Shown: piece by piece, positions 18,224-27,229 of the stretch
Layout of the letters: each line of letters begins with the position of its first letter
Position numbering within the stretch: the first letter of the stretch is position 1
Assembly: GCA_000961725.1 (NCBI GenBank)
Contig: LADS01000025.1
Coordinates: 53,473 to 117,472 of the forward strand
Length of the DNA: 64,000 bases
Direction of reading: 5' to 3'
Source: Desulfobulbaceae bacterium BRH_c16a
GTDB lineage: Bacteria > Desulfobacterota > Desulfobulbia > Desulfobulbales > Desulfocapsaceae
The notes under the pieces: model-generated
Database searches by the model: none
Told to the model about the DNA's origin: nothing
The model's input: the letters and a program-made list of their open reading frames with translations, nothing else
Translations under genes and position numbers: made by a program

Positions 18224-19450
18224 ATGACCACTCGCAATGAATCTCAGGTCTACAACATTCTCATGTATTCGCATGATACATATGGCCTTGGACATATCCG
18301 TAGAACCATGGCGATAGCGAACCATTTGCGGGATGCCAACACCAATGTTCTCATTCTTACCGGTTCGCCGATTGCCGGGCGATTTCAATTTCCCGGACAA
18401 GTCGATTTCGTCAGAATCCCGGGCATGATTAAACGGACCAACGACGACTACCAATCGCTCTCTATCCGTATTGAGCAGGAGAAAGCGCTGGCGATCAGGA
18501 CCAATATAATTCTTGCTACCGCCAGAACCTTCCAGCCACATCTTTTTATTGTCGATAAAGAACCACTTGGCTTAAAACGGGAGGTTCTGCCGACTCTTGA
18601 ATGGCTCAAGGAATCGAGTCCATCCACCGTAACTGTTCTCGGGCTGCGCGATGTTCTGGATGATTCTCTAGTTATCCGGAACGATTGGCGGGAAAAAAAC
18701 GTCTATTCCTATCTTGACCGGCTCTATGATGAAATCTGGATCTACGGCAATCAAAACATCTATGATCCGATTGAGATGTATGCAATTCCTGAACAGATCC
18801 ATGAGAGGATTCAATTCACCGGATACATCCCCAGGAAAAAACACAAACCGGAGACGAAGATCAATATCAGAAAGCGGTACCGGGTCCTGGAGGAAGACAA
18901 TTTCATCCTGGTAACCACCGGCGGCGGAGGCGACGGTTACGAAGTGATTGATCGTTATTTGGCGATGCATGAGTACTACCCGACATCCCTGCCATTCAAA
19001 ACCATTATCATTACCGGACCGTTCATGCCGAAAGCGGAAAGAGAACAATTGGAATGCAGGGCGAAAAGATTTGGCATAAAGCTCATTCCCTTTCATCCCA
19101 AGTTCGAGGCGTTGATCTCGGCCGCCGATCTGGTTGTTTCCATGGGTGGATATAACACCATCTGCGAGATCCTCACCCAGCAGACCCCATCCCTGATTAT
19201 CCCCAGAGAGACTCCCCGAAAAGAACAAATAATACGGGCAAGAAGGCTTAAAAGCGAAGGGCTCCTGGATTTCATCCCATTGCAGGAAGCGACCCCCCAG
19301 CAGTTGAGAGAGAACATTTTTTGTCTTTTAAACGACCGCCGGCAATATACCGAAAAAATCAGATCCTTCGAACTTTCCGGGCTGGATAAAATGCTTGCCC
19401 GGCTGAGACATTTTAAGGAAACGGATTTCTTCATGAATCATCTGAATTAA
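18224..19450 (+). CDS. GT-B glycosyltransferase, MurG-like superfamily
   Basis: 408-aa cytoplasmic protein with two Rossmann halves. The N-terminal motif YSHDTYGLGHIRRTMAIANH and the C-terminal donor-site region (SMGGYNTICEILTQQTPSLI, then PRETPRKEQIIRARRL) match the family-28-like predicted glycosyltransferases (COG4671-type). Donor sugar and acceptor are unknown. It is 72 nt after cusA and probably a separate unit. No membrane segment or signal is present. Confidence 0.75.
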   Translation: MTTRNESQVYNILMYSHDTYGLGHIRRTMAIANHLRDANTNVLILTGSPIAGRFQFPGQVDFVRIPGMIKRTNDDYQSLSIRIEQEKALAIRTNIILATARTFQPHLFIVDKEPLGLKREVLPTLEWLKESSPSTVTVLGLRDVLDDSLVIRNDWREKNVYSYLDRLYDEIWIYGNQNIYDPIEMYAIPEQIHERIQFTGYIPRKKHKPETKINIRKRYRVLEEDNFILVTTGGGGDGYEVIDRYLAMHEYYPTSLPFKTIIITGPFMPKAEREQLECRAKRFGIKLIPFHPKFEALISAADLVVSMGGYNTICEILTQQTPSLIIPRETPRKEQIIRARRLKSEGLLDFIPLQEATPQQLRENIFCLLNDRRQYTEKIRSFELSGLDKMLARLRHFKETDFFMNHLN

Positions 19451-19519
19451 CTGTTCCGATCATGGAACCCGCGGCATTGTTCGGCCTAGATCCGGAATCG
19501 GGCTTTTAGGATTATTGCT

Positions 19520-21874
19520 ATGAGGCATATGAATATCTTCAATGGCGCGTGGGGCTTCCTGCCTATCTTTATTACCCCGATAAACGTGATCTGTAAGGTC
19601 CTGATAATAGCTATTTTTTCAATAGTTGTTCTTCCTTTAGAGGATTTGCTTTCCTCGGAAATACATCGGCAGAACCCGTCGATCCAGGCGGATGAGACAC
19701 GTGCCACAGCTCTTTCCAAGGAGTTGAGCAACTGGGAAGACGCGGCGTCCGAAAGTCTTATCGAAGATGTACCCGGACCGGGGGCATTTCTCGGCATAAT
19801 GCTCAGACAACTCGCTGCTTCCTCCGCCGGATCGGATGACAGGATTAAAAAATTATTCGGGGGCATTCAACATGTGTTGCCGGACTTGAACAAGGTCCTG
19901 GTTGCGCTCTGACCGCATCATACAACCCAAGGGGCGCTTGGGAATATTCTTTGGGTGCTTTTCTTTGTTGCAATAGGAATAGTTGCAGAAAAGGGATTCA
20001 AATCCTTCCTGAAGCGGAATTATTTTAGCGATATGGATGTGAAAGCCGAAGGGGGGAATTTCCTCGGCATGAGCAACGTCGACAAACTCATTGCCGCACT
20101 GGTAACAGCAGTGCCTGACGTCATCGGCCTGTTCGTTTTTTTTGGAGCGGCGTATTTTTCCTATTTCACCTTTATCTGGACGAAGTCCCCCTACCTCCAA
20201 CTTCTCTTTCTCTCGATTCTGTTGACAATAACCCTCATTCGCGTCGTATCCATTTTCTCCCAGCTTATCTTCTCGCCCGCCGACGACCGGTTTCGCATTC
20301 TCTCGGTATCTTCTCAAAATGCAGTCATTTTACACCGTTTTCTTGTTGGAACGGGTGTGTATATTGTATCGGTTCTGATGTTTACGGTCGTAGTCTTTCG
20401 GCTCGGCGCTGAAAGGAACACAATAAGTCTGCTCGCAATTTTCTTTGCGACAATCTTACTCGTTGCGTCTGCTCTGCTGGTCCTTTTTTTCAAGAGGAGA
20501 ATTGAAGCCGGTATTCTGCAGGCAACACCCGGAACACCAACCTGGGGAAGAATAAAATTTGCTTCCCTATGGCATGTGCCGACACTTTTATACCTCTTCC
20601 TGCTCTGGATCTTGCTGGTCAATACCATGGATTCACCTCAGCAGAACAATTCCCGTGCAGCCTTTGTCATCAGTTTTTTTGTAGTGCCTATCTGGATGAT
20701 CGCCGATCGGTTCATCCAGTGGGTAGTGAGATTTCTCATGGCAACTCTTAAAATACATGATGATGCTCAAGACGTTAAGAATCCCTTGGAAATGAACTCC
20801 TTGCAAAGGCAGCAGGGAAAAGTGTGGTATAACAGATGCAACATCGTTGCCCGTATCTGCCTGGTCTTTGTCTTAACGGTCTGGGTCGCAAGCCTGTGGG
20901 GCATGCAAGCGCCTCTAGTCTCCAGGTTCACATCGGTATTTTTTGATGCATCGATCATTCTGGCCCTGTCGTTGCTGCTCTGGCAATTTATCAACACGTG
21001 GATCGAGAGAAAGATTGCAGAATCAACTCCGGAAGTAGAAGAAGATATTACCTCCGGCGATGACGAATGGGGGAGTGCAATCCAGGGCAGGTCCTACACT
21101 CTTTTGCCGATGGTGCGAAAGTTTATCGGTTCGATACTGGTAGTTATGGTTTCCATGACAATATTGTCCTCAATGGGGGTAGACATCGGTCCATTGCTGG
21201 CCGGTGCCGGCGTCATCGGCCTGGCGATCGGATTCGGAGCACAAAAGCTGGTCGCCGACGTCTTCTCGGGTTTTTTCTACCTGCTTGACGATGCTTTCAG
21301 GGTGGGAGAATATCTTGAGGCCGGGACAGTTTCCGGCATTGTTGAGAATATCACCTTACGCAATGTAATGTTGCGGCACCATCGGGGAATGCTGCAAATA
21401 GTCCCGCACAGTGATTTAGGCGCAATTACCAATTTCATGAGGGGAGGTATCGTTGTAAAATTCAATCTCGATTTTCCCTATGATGCCGATATAGACGAAA
21501 TTCGCAAAGTGATTAAAAAGGTCGGCCAGTCCATGCTTGCGGACGAGAATCTGGGCAAGGATTTTATCAAGCCGGTTAAGTCACAGGGGGTAAGAGAAAT
21601 CGCAAATTCGGTCATGACTATCAGAGTAAAATTTACCGCTCAGCCGGGGGCTCATTTCGTTATCAGACGTGAAGCTTTCAAGAGGATTACCGAGGCGCTG
21701 TGCGCCAAAGGTATTCAATACGCCCACCGTCGAGTAATTGTCGATATCCCGGCAGCGGATACTTATAAACTGTCCGCGGAGCAGTTGAAAGCAACCGGAG
21801 CGGCGGCGTTTCGTGATATCGAGGCATCTCAGGAGAGTCAAGCGATGCAGCGCGAGGGGGATTCAGGCTACTAG
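19520..21874 (+). CDS. MscS-family channel gene interrupted by an in-frame TGA
   Basis: A single reading frame from ATG 19520 to 21874 contains one internal stop, TGA at 19910-19912 (codon 131). The upstream part has a hydrophobic N-terminus; the downstream 650 residues have many helices and a typical MscS domain (GAGVIGLAIGFGAQKLVADV, then GTVSGIVENITLRNVMLRHH). The downstream part has no good start of its own: the first GTG (19955) and ATG (20033) lack ribosome sites. So this is either a nonsense mutation, a sequencing error, or UGA recoding. A hairpin at 19926-19942 fits the bacterial SECIS layout (see findings). Confidence 0.7.
19926..19942 (+). promoter_or_regulatory. SECIS-like hairpin after the in-frame TGA of mscS
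   Basis: CCCAAG-GGGCG-CTTGGG forms a perfect 6-bp stem with a 5-nt loop beginning GG. The stem starts 13 nt after the TGA and the loop 19 nt after it, inside the 16-37 nt window described for bacterial SECIS elements, which also need a G among the first loop bases. It may be coincidence. Confidence 0.35.
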
Positions 21875-21908
21875 CTTGCCCCTGCAAAAAATAATCAGGA
21901 GAAGTACT

Positions 21909-22445
21909 ATGAAAACAAAAATGATCCTATTTTTATCATATTTTTATTTCATTGTGGTTACCGGCGTGGCGCCGGCCGCAGGAAACCATCCCGGAGGGCA
22001 CGGGCATGGTAATGATGAAGGGGCTGGTAAACCGGGGGTGGTCTCAGAGGTCGACCGCACAGTGGACATCGAGATGAACGACGAAATGCGCTTCATTCCG
22101 GACAAGCTCACGGTCAGGAAAGGCGAAACCATAAAATTTGTGGTGAAAAACGTAGGTGAGATGGAACATGAGTTTGTTCTGGGAACAGAAAAAGAATTAC
22201 TGGAACACTCTGAACAGATGAAGCAACATGCCGAAATGGCGCATGAGGAGCCGAATATGATCAGGGTGGCCCCCGGACAGGTGGGCGAAGTCGTCTGGCA
22301 TTTCACCAGTACGGGAAAGATAGACTTTGCCTGTCTCATCCCGGGCCATTACGAAGATGGCATGAAGGGCGCTGTGTCGGTCGTAACAGATGGGACATCG
22401 GCATCGAAAACAAAGAGCGATAGCCAGAAAGGACATCAGCACTGA
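21909..22445 (+). CDS. Secreted cupredoxin-fold copper protein
   Basis: 178-aa exported protein with a signal peptide and a His/Gly-rich linker (GNHPGGHGHGNDEG). The C-terminal plastocyanin-like fold runs from about 45 to 155. Candidate type-1 copper ligands are the His of MEHEF, the Cys and His of FACLIPGHY, and the Met of DGM, in the normal order His-Cys-His-Met. Similar periplasmic cupredoxins accompany Cus/Cop systems and buffer copper. The ATG at 21909 follows CAGGAGA; the longer frame from 21813 overlaps mscS and lacks a signal. Ends with a His-rich tail. Confidence 0.85.
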   Translation: MKTKMILFLSYFYFIVVTGVAPAAGNHPGGHGHGNDEGAGKPGVVSEVDRTVDIEMNDEMRFIPDKLTVRKGETIKFVVKNVGEMEHEFVLGTEKELLEHSEQMKQHAEMAHEEPNMIRVAPGQVGEVVWHFTSTGKIDFACLIPGHYEDGMKGAVSVVTDGTSASKTKSDSQKGHQH

Positions 22446-22464
22446 TAACTGTATCTCACCGGTT

Positions 22465-22512
22465 GAACTGCCGAATCACTGCACAAGCGGGTGATCCGGC
22501 AGTTCCTCTTTT
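22465..22512 (+). terminator. Rho-independent terminator after the cupredoxin gene
   Basis: GAACTGCCG pairs with CGGCAGTTC (22465-22505), with inner pairing ATCAC/GTGAT, and CTCTTTT follows. It also lies directly behind the convergent HU gene, so it may serve both. Confidence 0.8.
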
Positions 22513-22783
22513 ACTTCACGGCATCGGCAAATTTTTTACCGGCTTTGAATTTTGCCACCTTTCTGGCAGGAATAGCAATGCTTTCGCCGGTTTTGGGATT
22601 ACGTCCTTCACGGGCGGCTCGCTCGGCAACGGAAAATGTTCCCAGGTCGATCAATGTAACTTTGTCGCCCGATGAAACGGCATCGGTAATTGCCCCAATG
22701 ATGCTGGTTAAAACCTGATCGGCTGCGGATTTACTGATGTTGCAATCTTTTGTTACTTTCTCTAATAAATCACTTTTGTTCAT
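22511..22783 (-). CDS. HU-family DNA-binding protein
   Basis: 90-aa nucleoid protein: MNKSDLLEKVTKDCNISKSA start, helix-turn-helix dimer core, and the DNA-binding arm region GRNPKTGESIAIPARKVAKF with the Pro that intercalates into DNA. Length and sequence match HU/IHF. A ribosome site (AGGGAG) lies just before the ATG. Monocistronic and convergent with the cupredoxin gene. Confidence 0.95.
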   Translation of the reverse strand: MNKSDLLEKVTKDCNISKSAADQVLTSIIGAITDAVSSGDKVTLIDLGTFSVAERAAREGRNPKTGESIAIPARKVAKFKAGKKFADAVK

Positions 22784-23261
22784 GTTTCTCCCTTTTTAAG
22801 AATTTGTTGAAGTGTAATGAAGCGGAAAGAGCTTTCCTTGCTCAGATAGCAGAACTCCTCGCATCATGCAAGGTTATTCAGGTTACTGCCAGGATCTGCT
22901 CTGATTAATTCGTTGAGCTTGCCTGGAATGCAGCAGGAGAAGGGGATTATCGCCTGAGTTTTTCGATGGAGTCCTGGCCGGGGCCGGAAAGAACCTGGGA
23001 CAAGAAGAACGAATACAACGATGAGAAAAAAACTCGGGATCAAGCAATACAAATAAGTTGCTGAAATAATAAGTATAATTACATTCCATACCCTGTTTGT
23101 TCACCGTATTTTTCTCTCTATTGCAGTATTGCCTTTTCTGCTTATTTCATCCACATTTTATGTTGAAAACATCTGTGAACAGATATGTTCAAGCGAGGTT
23201 TTTATCCGGGTAAGAGTGGGTGAAGAGTGTTGAGAGCTTTTTTGGAAGGAAAAGAAGAAAT
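22784..23261. other. Intergenic region between HU and a small membrane protein
   Basis: 478 bp without a convincing gene. It should contain the HU promoter (minus) and the promoter for 23262 (plus). Reading frames here are short and lack ribosome sites. A loose inverted repeat (ACATCTGT/ACAGATATGT) is seen near 23168-23187; I see nothing else. Confidence 0.4.
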
Positions 23262-23480
23262 ATGCCCGACAACAACAAGGAAATCGCCCTCGAAAGAAAA
23301 ACACGCTATCAACTGTATGGCTGGATTCTTTTTATTGTCTGCGCCATCTTGTTCATTGCGGCAAGTATAATCGACAGAGAGCCTTTGGTGTTTGTCGGGA
23401 GTATTCTTTTTCTTCTGGCTTGTTTTTTTTTCCTGATTCCGTTGATCGGCTCCTATAGAAAAGGCAAAAGTGATAGCTGA
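23262..23480 (+). CDS. Small two-helix membrane protein
   Basis: 72-aa protein with two membrane helices (LYGWILFIVCAILFIAASII and FVGSILFLLACFFFLIPLIG) joined by a short loop with acidic residues, and a short basic tail. I do not recognise the family. I prefer the ATG at 23262 to the GTG at 23220 because the extra residues are basic and uncharacteristic, and GGAAGGA lies upstream. It is 36 nt before a universal stress protein gene and may share its transcript. Confidence 0.5.
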   Translation: MPDNNKEIALERKTRYQLYGWILFIVCAILFIAASIIDREPLVFVGSILFLLACFFFLIPLIGSYRKGKSDS

Positions 23481-23516
23481 AACGTATGAACCCCGAAGTT
23501 TTCAAGGAGGAACACC

Positions 23517-23954
23517 ATGCAAGAAGTTCGGCAGATTATCGTTCCGGTGGATTTTCAGCAACATACTGAAGAATTAGCTGAATATGCTCTTGGACTGGCA
23601 ACCAAATTGGAGGCAAAAGTTGTTTTTTACCATGTTGTTGAGAATGTGGTGTATTACTCGGATTTTATCCCCACCAATTATTCCATGGACAGGGAAGAGA
23701 CTTTTGTGCACGCACAACAGAAGATGAGCTCTCTGGTGCAAGACAGCAAAAATAAATGGATGCAGTGTTCGGGGCAGGTCGGCAGAGGTGATGTTGTCGA
23801 AAGCATTCTTGAATATTCTCAAGAATCCGATTTGATTGTCATGGGAACCCACGGCGCGAGAGGCATTGAAAAGATATTGCTCGGAAGTGTGGCCGAACGG
23901 ATCATAAAGCGTGCCAAGTGTCCGGTGCTCATAGTTAAAATGAAGAAAAAATAG
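23517..23954 (+). CDS. Universal stress protein (UspA family)
   Basis: 145-aa single-domain cytoplasmic protein. It begins with the family strand IIVPVDFQQHTEE and carries the ATP-binding motif GTHGARGIEKILLGSVAERI followed by CPVLIV, the G-x2-G-x9-GS type found in ATP-binding Usp proteins such as MJ0577. A strong AAGGAGG precedes the ATG. Role: stress-induced nucleotide-binding protein, target unknown. Confidence 0.9.
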   Translation: MQEVRQIIVPVDFQQHTEELAEYALGLATKLEAKVVFYHVVENVVYYSDFIPTNYSMDREETFVHAQQKMSSLVQDSKNKWMQCSGQVGRGDVVESILEYSQESDLIVMGTHGARGIEKILLGSVAERIIKRAKCPVLIVKMKKK

Positions 23955-24146
23955 GCGGCTCATTATCGTTCGACACCTCCCGGGGATGCACTACTTCAAA
24001 AGGCGAGTGTATCCGCGTTGTCTAAAAAGAGAAATCTCTCGGTTCGCCTGCCAATTCCCTTGAAAGATCCGAGAAAGTAGAGGAAGAAGAACAGTAAATA
24101 TGATTTGGCTCAGGCATTGACCACCAATCCTTTTTGCTGAGTTCCT

Positions 24147-25304
24147 ATGGGGAAAATTCCTCTCTTGCTGTTGTTTCTTGGCCATGTTGCTGTCGATACC
24201 TCACAAGGCACCCTGCCGGTAGTGCTGGCAAGGCTCAAGGAAGTTTTTGAGCTGAATTATTTCCAGGTCGGCATCATGATGATGATGCTCAACCTTACTT
24301 CCTCGGTGATCCAGCCGATTTTTGGTCTCATTTCCGATCGGTTCCGTACAGGCTGGTTCGTTCCTGTCGGCATTCTGTGGACTGCCATTGCCATGGGTCT
24401 GGTCGGCTGGTCGCCGAGTTATGCCGTGGCGATGCTGCTGGTTGGATGTGCCGGACTGGGCACTGCCGCGTTTCATCCGCGGGCGATGATGGCGGTGTAT
24501 CTGGTCAGCGGTTTCAAACGCGGCCTCGGCGCGGCGATCTTTTCCACCGGGGGCAACCTGGGTTTTGCCCTGGGGCCGGTGGTGGGGAGCCTGTTGGTGC
24601 TGGGTGTAGGACTGCATGCCACTCTCTGGTTGATCCCTCCCAGCTTAATCCTCTTTCTTGCCATCATCTTCTATCCCGGTGATTTTCTGCGGCGGGAAAA
24701 TTCCATAAAAACACAGGCAGTTGCGACAGGCGCGGAACCCGCCGGCATTCCCTGGGGTTCTCTGGTCGCTTTATGTCTGATTGTCACCCTTCGCTCCTGG
24801 GTCTATATGAGTACCATCACCTACCTGCCCCTGCTGTTCCAGAGCCGGGGGATACAGCTCGCATCGGGCAGTCTGATCCTGACCCTTTTTCTCGCCTGCG
24901 GTGCCGTCGCCGGACTTTACGGGGGCCATCTTTCAGACAAGGCCGGGCGAAAGGTGGTGATTGTCGCCAGTTCCCTGATCTTTCCGGTGCTGGCGGCCAT
25001 GATGCTTTCGGTCGAAGGTCCCTGGATCTGGCTTCTGGCCGGATGTTCGGGGGCAGCACTGCTCGCTTCTTTCTCAGTGACGATCGTTCTGGCCCAGGAA
25101 TTGTTGCCGAACAACCTGGGGCTGGCTTCGGGACTGGTGCTGGGCCTCGGTTTCGGCACGGGCGGGCTGGGGACAGCGGTTTCCGGGTATCTCGCCGACA
25201 TGTTCGGCCTGTATCAGACTTTCTGGATCCTGGCCCTGGCGCCACTGCTGAGTGTCGCACTGGTGAGCTTCATCAAGACGGCCGACGAACCCGCCCCAGT
25301 CTGA
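24147..25304 (+). CDS. MFS transporter, fosmidomycin-resistance (Fsr)-like
   Basis: 385-aa membrane transporter with twelve predicted helices. The start (LLFLGHVAVDTSQGTLPVVL) and the AFHPRAMMAV segment in the first half are characteristic of the Fsr-like group of MFS efflux proteins. A second loop motif (GGHLSDKAGRKVVI) marks the C-terminal half. The natural substrate is unknown. It sits alone, about 190 nt after the stress protein gene and convergent with the HDOD gene. Confidence 0.82.
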   Translation: MGKIPLLLLFLGHVAVDTSQGTLPVVLARLKEVFELNYFQVGIMMMMLNLTSSVIQPIFGLISDRFRTGWFVPVGILWTAIAMGLVGWSPSYAVAMLLVGCAGLGTAAFHPRAMMAVYLVSGFKRGLGAAIFSTGGNLGFALGPVVGSLLVLGVGLHATLWLIPPSLILFLAIIFYPGDFLRRENSIKTQAVATGAEPAGIPWGSLVALCLIVTLRSWVYMSTITYLPLLFQSRGIQLASGSLILTLFLACGAVAGLYGGHLSDKAGRKVVIVASSLIFPVLAAMMLSVEGPWIWLLAGCSGAALLASFSVTIVLAQELLPNNLGLASGLVLGLGFGTGGLGTAVSGYLADMFGLYQTFWILALAPLLSVALVSFIKTADEPAPV

Positions 25305-25363
25305 AACCTGTGCCTCGGTCGCGCAAGCGTTGCATGGCTTAAGGAATATGTCTCTCCTGTTTT

Positions 25364-26404
25364 TTACATGGCGAGAATGTCCAGGACTCCGCTGCCGTTG
25401 CCCCGGTCAACCTTCAGCCAGGCGAACCAGGATTCCAGGGTAATATCCTCCCACGGAAGATTCATTTTCAACCATTGGCTTTCAAAGTCGGGCAACCAGG
25501 TTTTGAGGGATGTCTTGAGGGTGTGTTCATCCGGAGATTCCGGTTGGATGTACATATGGGAGAGGAAGTCGGCGAGTTGGATAACCAGGGGATAACCGGA
25601 CATCCTGGCTGCATGGCCGGGGCAGTGGTGATGATGCAGGGCGGTGACGAGCGTATCGGGAAACTGCCAGCGCTGGAGCAACCGGCTGCCGATCTGATCG
25701 TGACTGAATGAGAAGGTCTCCTTTTCTTCCTTCATCCTTGCCGCGGTACTGAAGCCGGGGAGCCACTTGGTGCTGTCGTATTTGTCACCCAACGCCAGGA
25801 TCATGGCTATTTTGCCGATGTCGTGGAATAATCCGGCAACAAAAAACTGGCCGGAAGGCAGATTGATCGACTCGCCGATTATCCTCGCTGCCAGACCGCA
25901 GGTAAACGAGTGATCCCAGAACGGCTTAAGCTCATCCTCCCGCGCTTGCAGGGAAGGTTTCAAGGCTTGTACCGCGGCTTTTGCCAGCACTATATTCTGC
26001 ACCTCGTTAAAACCGAGGACCATGACGGCGCTTTCCAGGGAGCCGACCTGTTTTTGATGGCCGTATAAGGCGGAATTGGCGATTTTGAGAATGGCAAGGC
26101 ACATGGTCTGATCGGGCAGGATAGCCTTGACCAGATCGTTTGCGGAGCTTTCCGGATTGTTCACTACTGCAAGCACTTCTGAAACGGTAATCGGCAAAGG
26201 CGGAAGCGATTCAATCTGTTTTTCGATGGAGACGGGTGATGAATCATGCATTATAGGTTTTCTCAGTGTCGGGATCAATTGTTTGGCCGGTTTTGCAGCT
26301 TGGAACAGGGATCCCTTTGCGATGTATAAAGATAAGGATTCTTTTGGCGAGTGCAAATTTTCAAGGTTTTCTTCAAGGTTCCTTGTCACGTCATGACGTA
26401 ACAA
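25364..26404 (-). CDS. HDOD-domain regulatory protein
   Basis: 346-aa protein with an HDOD domain (about 60-265): SLPPLPITVSEVLAVVNNPE, ILKIANSALYG, FFVAGLFHDIGKIAM. HDOD is a catalytically altered HD fold used in signalling and motility control. The start is a TTG, chosen because AAGGAGG lies 7 nt before it; the in-frame ATG (MHDSSPVS) 51 codons later, just before the domain, is an alternative. No other domain is visible. Monocistronic. Confidence 0.82.
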   Translation of the reverse strand: MLRHDVTRNLEENLENLHSPKESLSLYIAKGSLFQAAKPAKQLIPTLRKPIMHDSSPVSIEKQIESLPPLPITVSEVLAVVNNPESSANDLVKAILPDQTMCLAILKIANSALYGHQKQVGSLESAVMVLGFNEVQNIVLAKAAVQALKPSLQAREDELKPFWDHSFTCGLAARIIGESINLPSGQFFVAGLFHDIGKIAMILALGDKYDSTKWLPGFSTAARMKEEKETFSFSHDQIGSRLLQRWQFPDTLVTALHHHHCPGHAARMSGYPLVIQLADFLSHMYIQPESPDEHTLKTSLKTWLPDFESQWLKMNLPWEDITLESWFAWLKVDRGNGSGVLDILAM

Positions 26405-26463
26405 TTCCTCCTTCCACCTTACTTGTGTAAAATCGATTAAAATAGTATTTTGTTTGTATGAAG

Positions 26464-26569
26464 GTCTAACACTCCACTAGGGGGTACTCTTTTCAGTCCC
26501 CCCTTGAGGGGGATAAGTACCTTCACGAAATTCATTCTTAAAAAACAAGAAATGAATTTCTAAGGTACT
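26464..26569 (+). repeat. Interspersed repeat, copy 1
   Basis: Most complete of five related intergenic elements. From left to right: GTCTAACACTCC, GGGGTACTCTTTTCAGT, CCCCTTGAGGGGGATAAGTA, CCTTCACGAAATTCATT, a short spacer, then AATGAATTTCTAAGGTACT. The GAATTTC halves are inverted, so the right part can fold. It contains no gene and lies in the 220-bp gap between the HDOD and DUF3060 genes. Confidence 0.7.
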
Positions 26570-26624
26570 AAATGAGTTGTATGGGCAATGTCAAGTTTTC
26601 AGTTAAACATATTGGGGGTATTCA

Positions 26625-27170
26625 ATGAACATTATAATGTTTTTGGCTGCGGGGGTCTTGCTGGCTCTGACTTCCGGAGCATTTGCCGGCGAAAAGGTAA
26701 TAGTCGGTGTGCCGGGCGTGGAAATTCGCGCCGATGGCAGTGTTTCCGCGCCCGGGGTGGAGATAGGACCTGGCGGGAGTGTTCGAACGCCCGGTGTTGT
26801 AATCGATTCGGGAAAAATCAGTGTACCGGGGGTGGAGATTGATTCAGAACGAATTGAAACTCCGGGTGTTGTGATCGAGCAGGGAAGCGGCGATGCCGGT
26901 GGCGACGGGGAAGTGGTGATCACCTCCGATGGCGGGCAGATCAATACATCGGTATCCGACCAGAACCTGTATGTGAATGGCAGTAATAACAAAATGAAAG
27001 GAGCGGGAAGAGTACTGACCCTGACCGTCCACGGCAACGATAATGTAATTGAACTGGAAGACGAGGTTGCGAGGGTTGTAGTGACCGGAAATAATAACAG
27101 TATCGTTTTCCCAAACGACGATGCCGAAATTGAAGATACCGGAGAACACAACATCTTTCCGAAGGGTTAG
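26625..27170 (+). CDS. Exported DUF3060-type protein with internal PGVEI repeats
   Basis: 181-aa protein with a clear signal peptide (to GAFAG). Residues about 24-85 contain six units built on the pattern xPGVxIxxx (VPGVEIRADGSVS, APGVEIGPGGSVR, TPGVVIDSGKIS, VPGVEIDSERIE, TPGVVIEQG). Residues about 95-181 match DUF3060: a beta-helix-like run with NGSNNKMKG, HGNDNVIEL and TGNNNSIVF. Likely periplasmic or surface located; function unknown. Confidence 0.75.
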   Translation: MNIIMFLAAGVLLALTSGAFAGEKVIVGVPGVEIRADGSVSAPGVEIGPGGSVRTPGVVIDSGKISVPGVEIDSERIETPGVVIEQGSGDAGGDGEVVITSDGGQINTSVSDQNLYVNGSNNKMKGAGRVLTLTVHGNDNVIELEDEVARVVVTGNNNSIVFPNDDAEIEDTGEHNIFPKG

Positions 27171-27229
27171 CGCCGCAGATCGCATCAAGGAATCGTATCC
27201 CGCTTGTCGGGCCGGAATATAAGGCGTTC

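Noticed and set aside
21813..21908. N-terminal extension of the cupredoxin frame
   Set aside because: It overlaps the end of the mscS-like gene and would hide a clear signal peptide that begins at ATG 21909 behind CAGGAGA.
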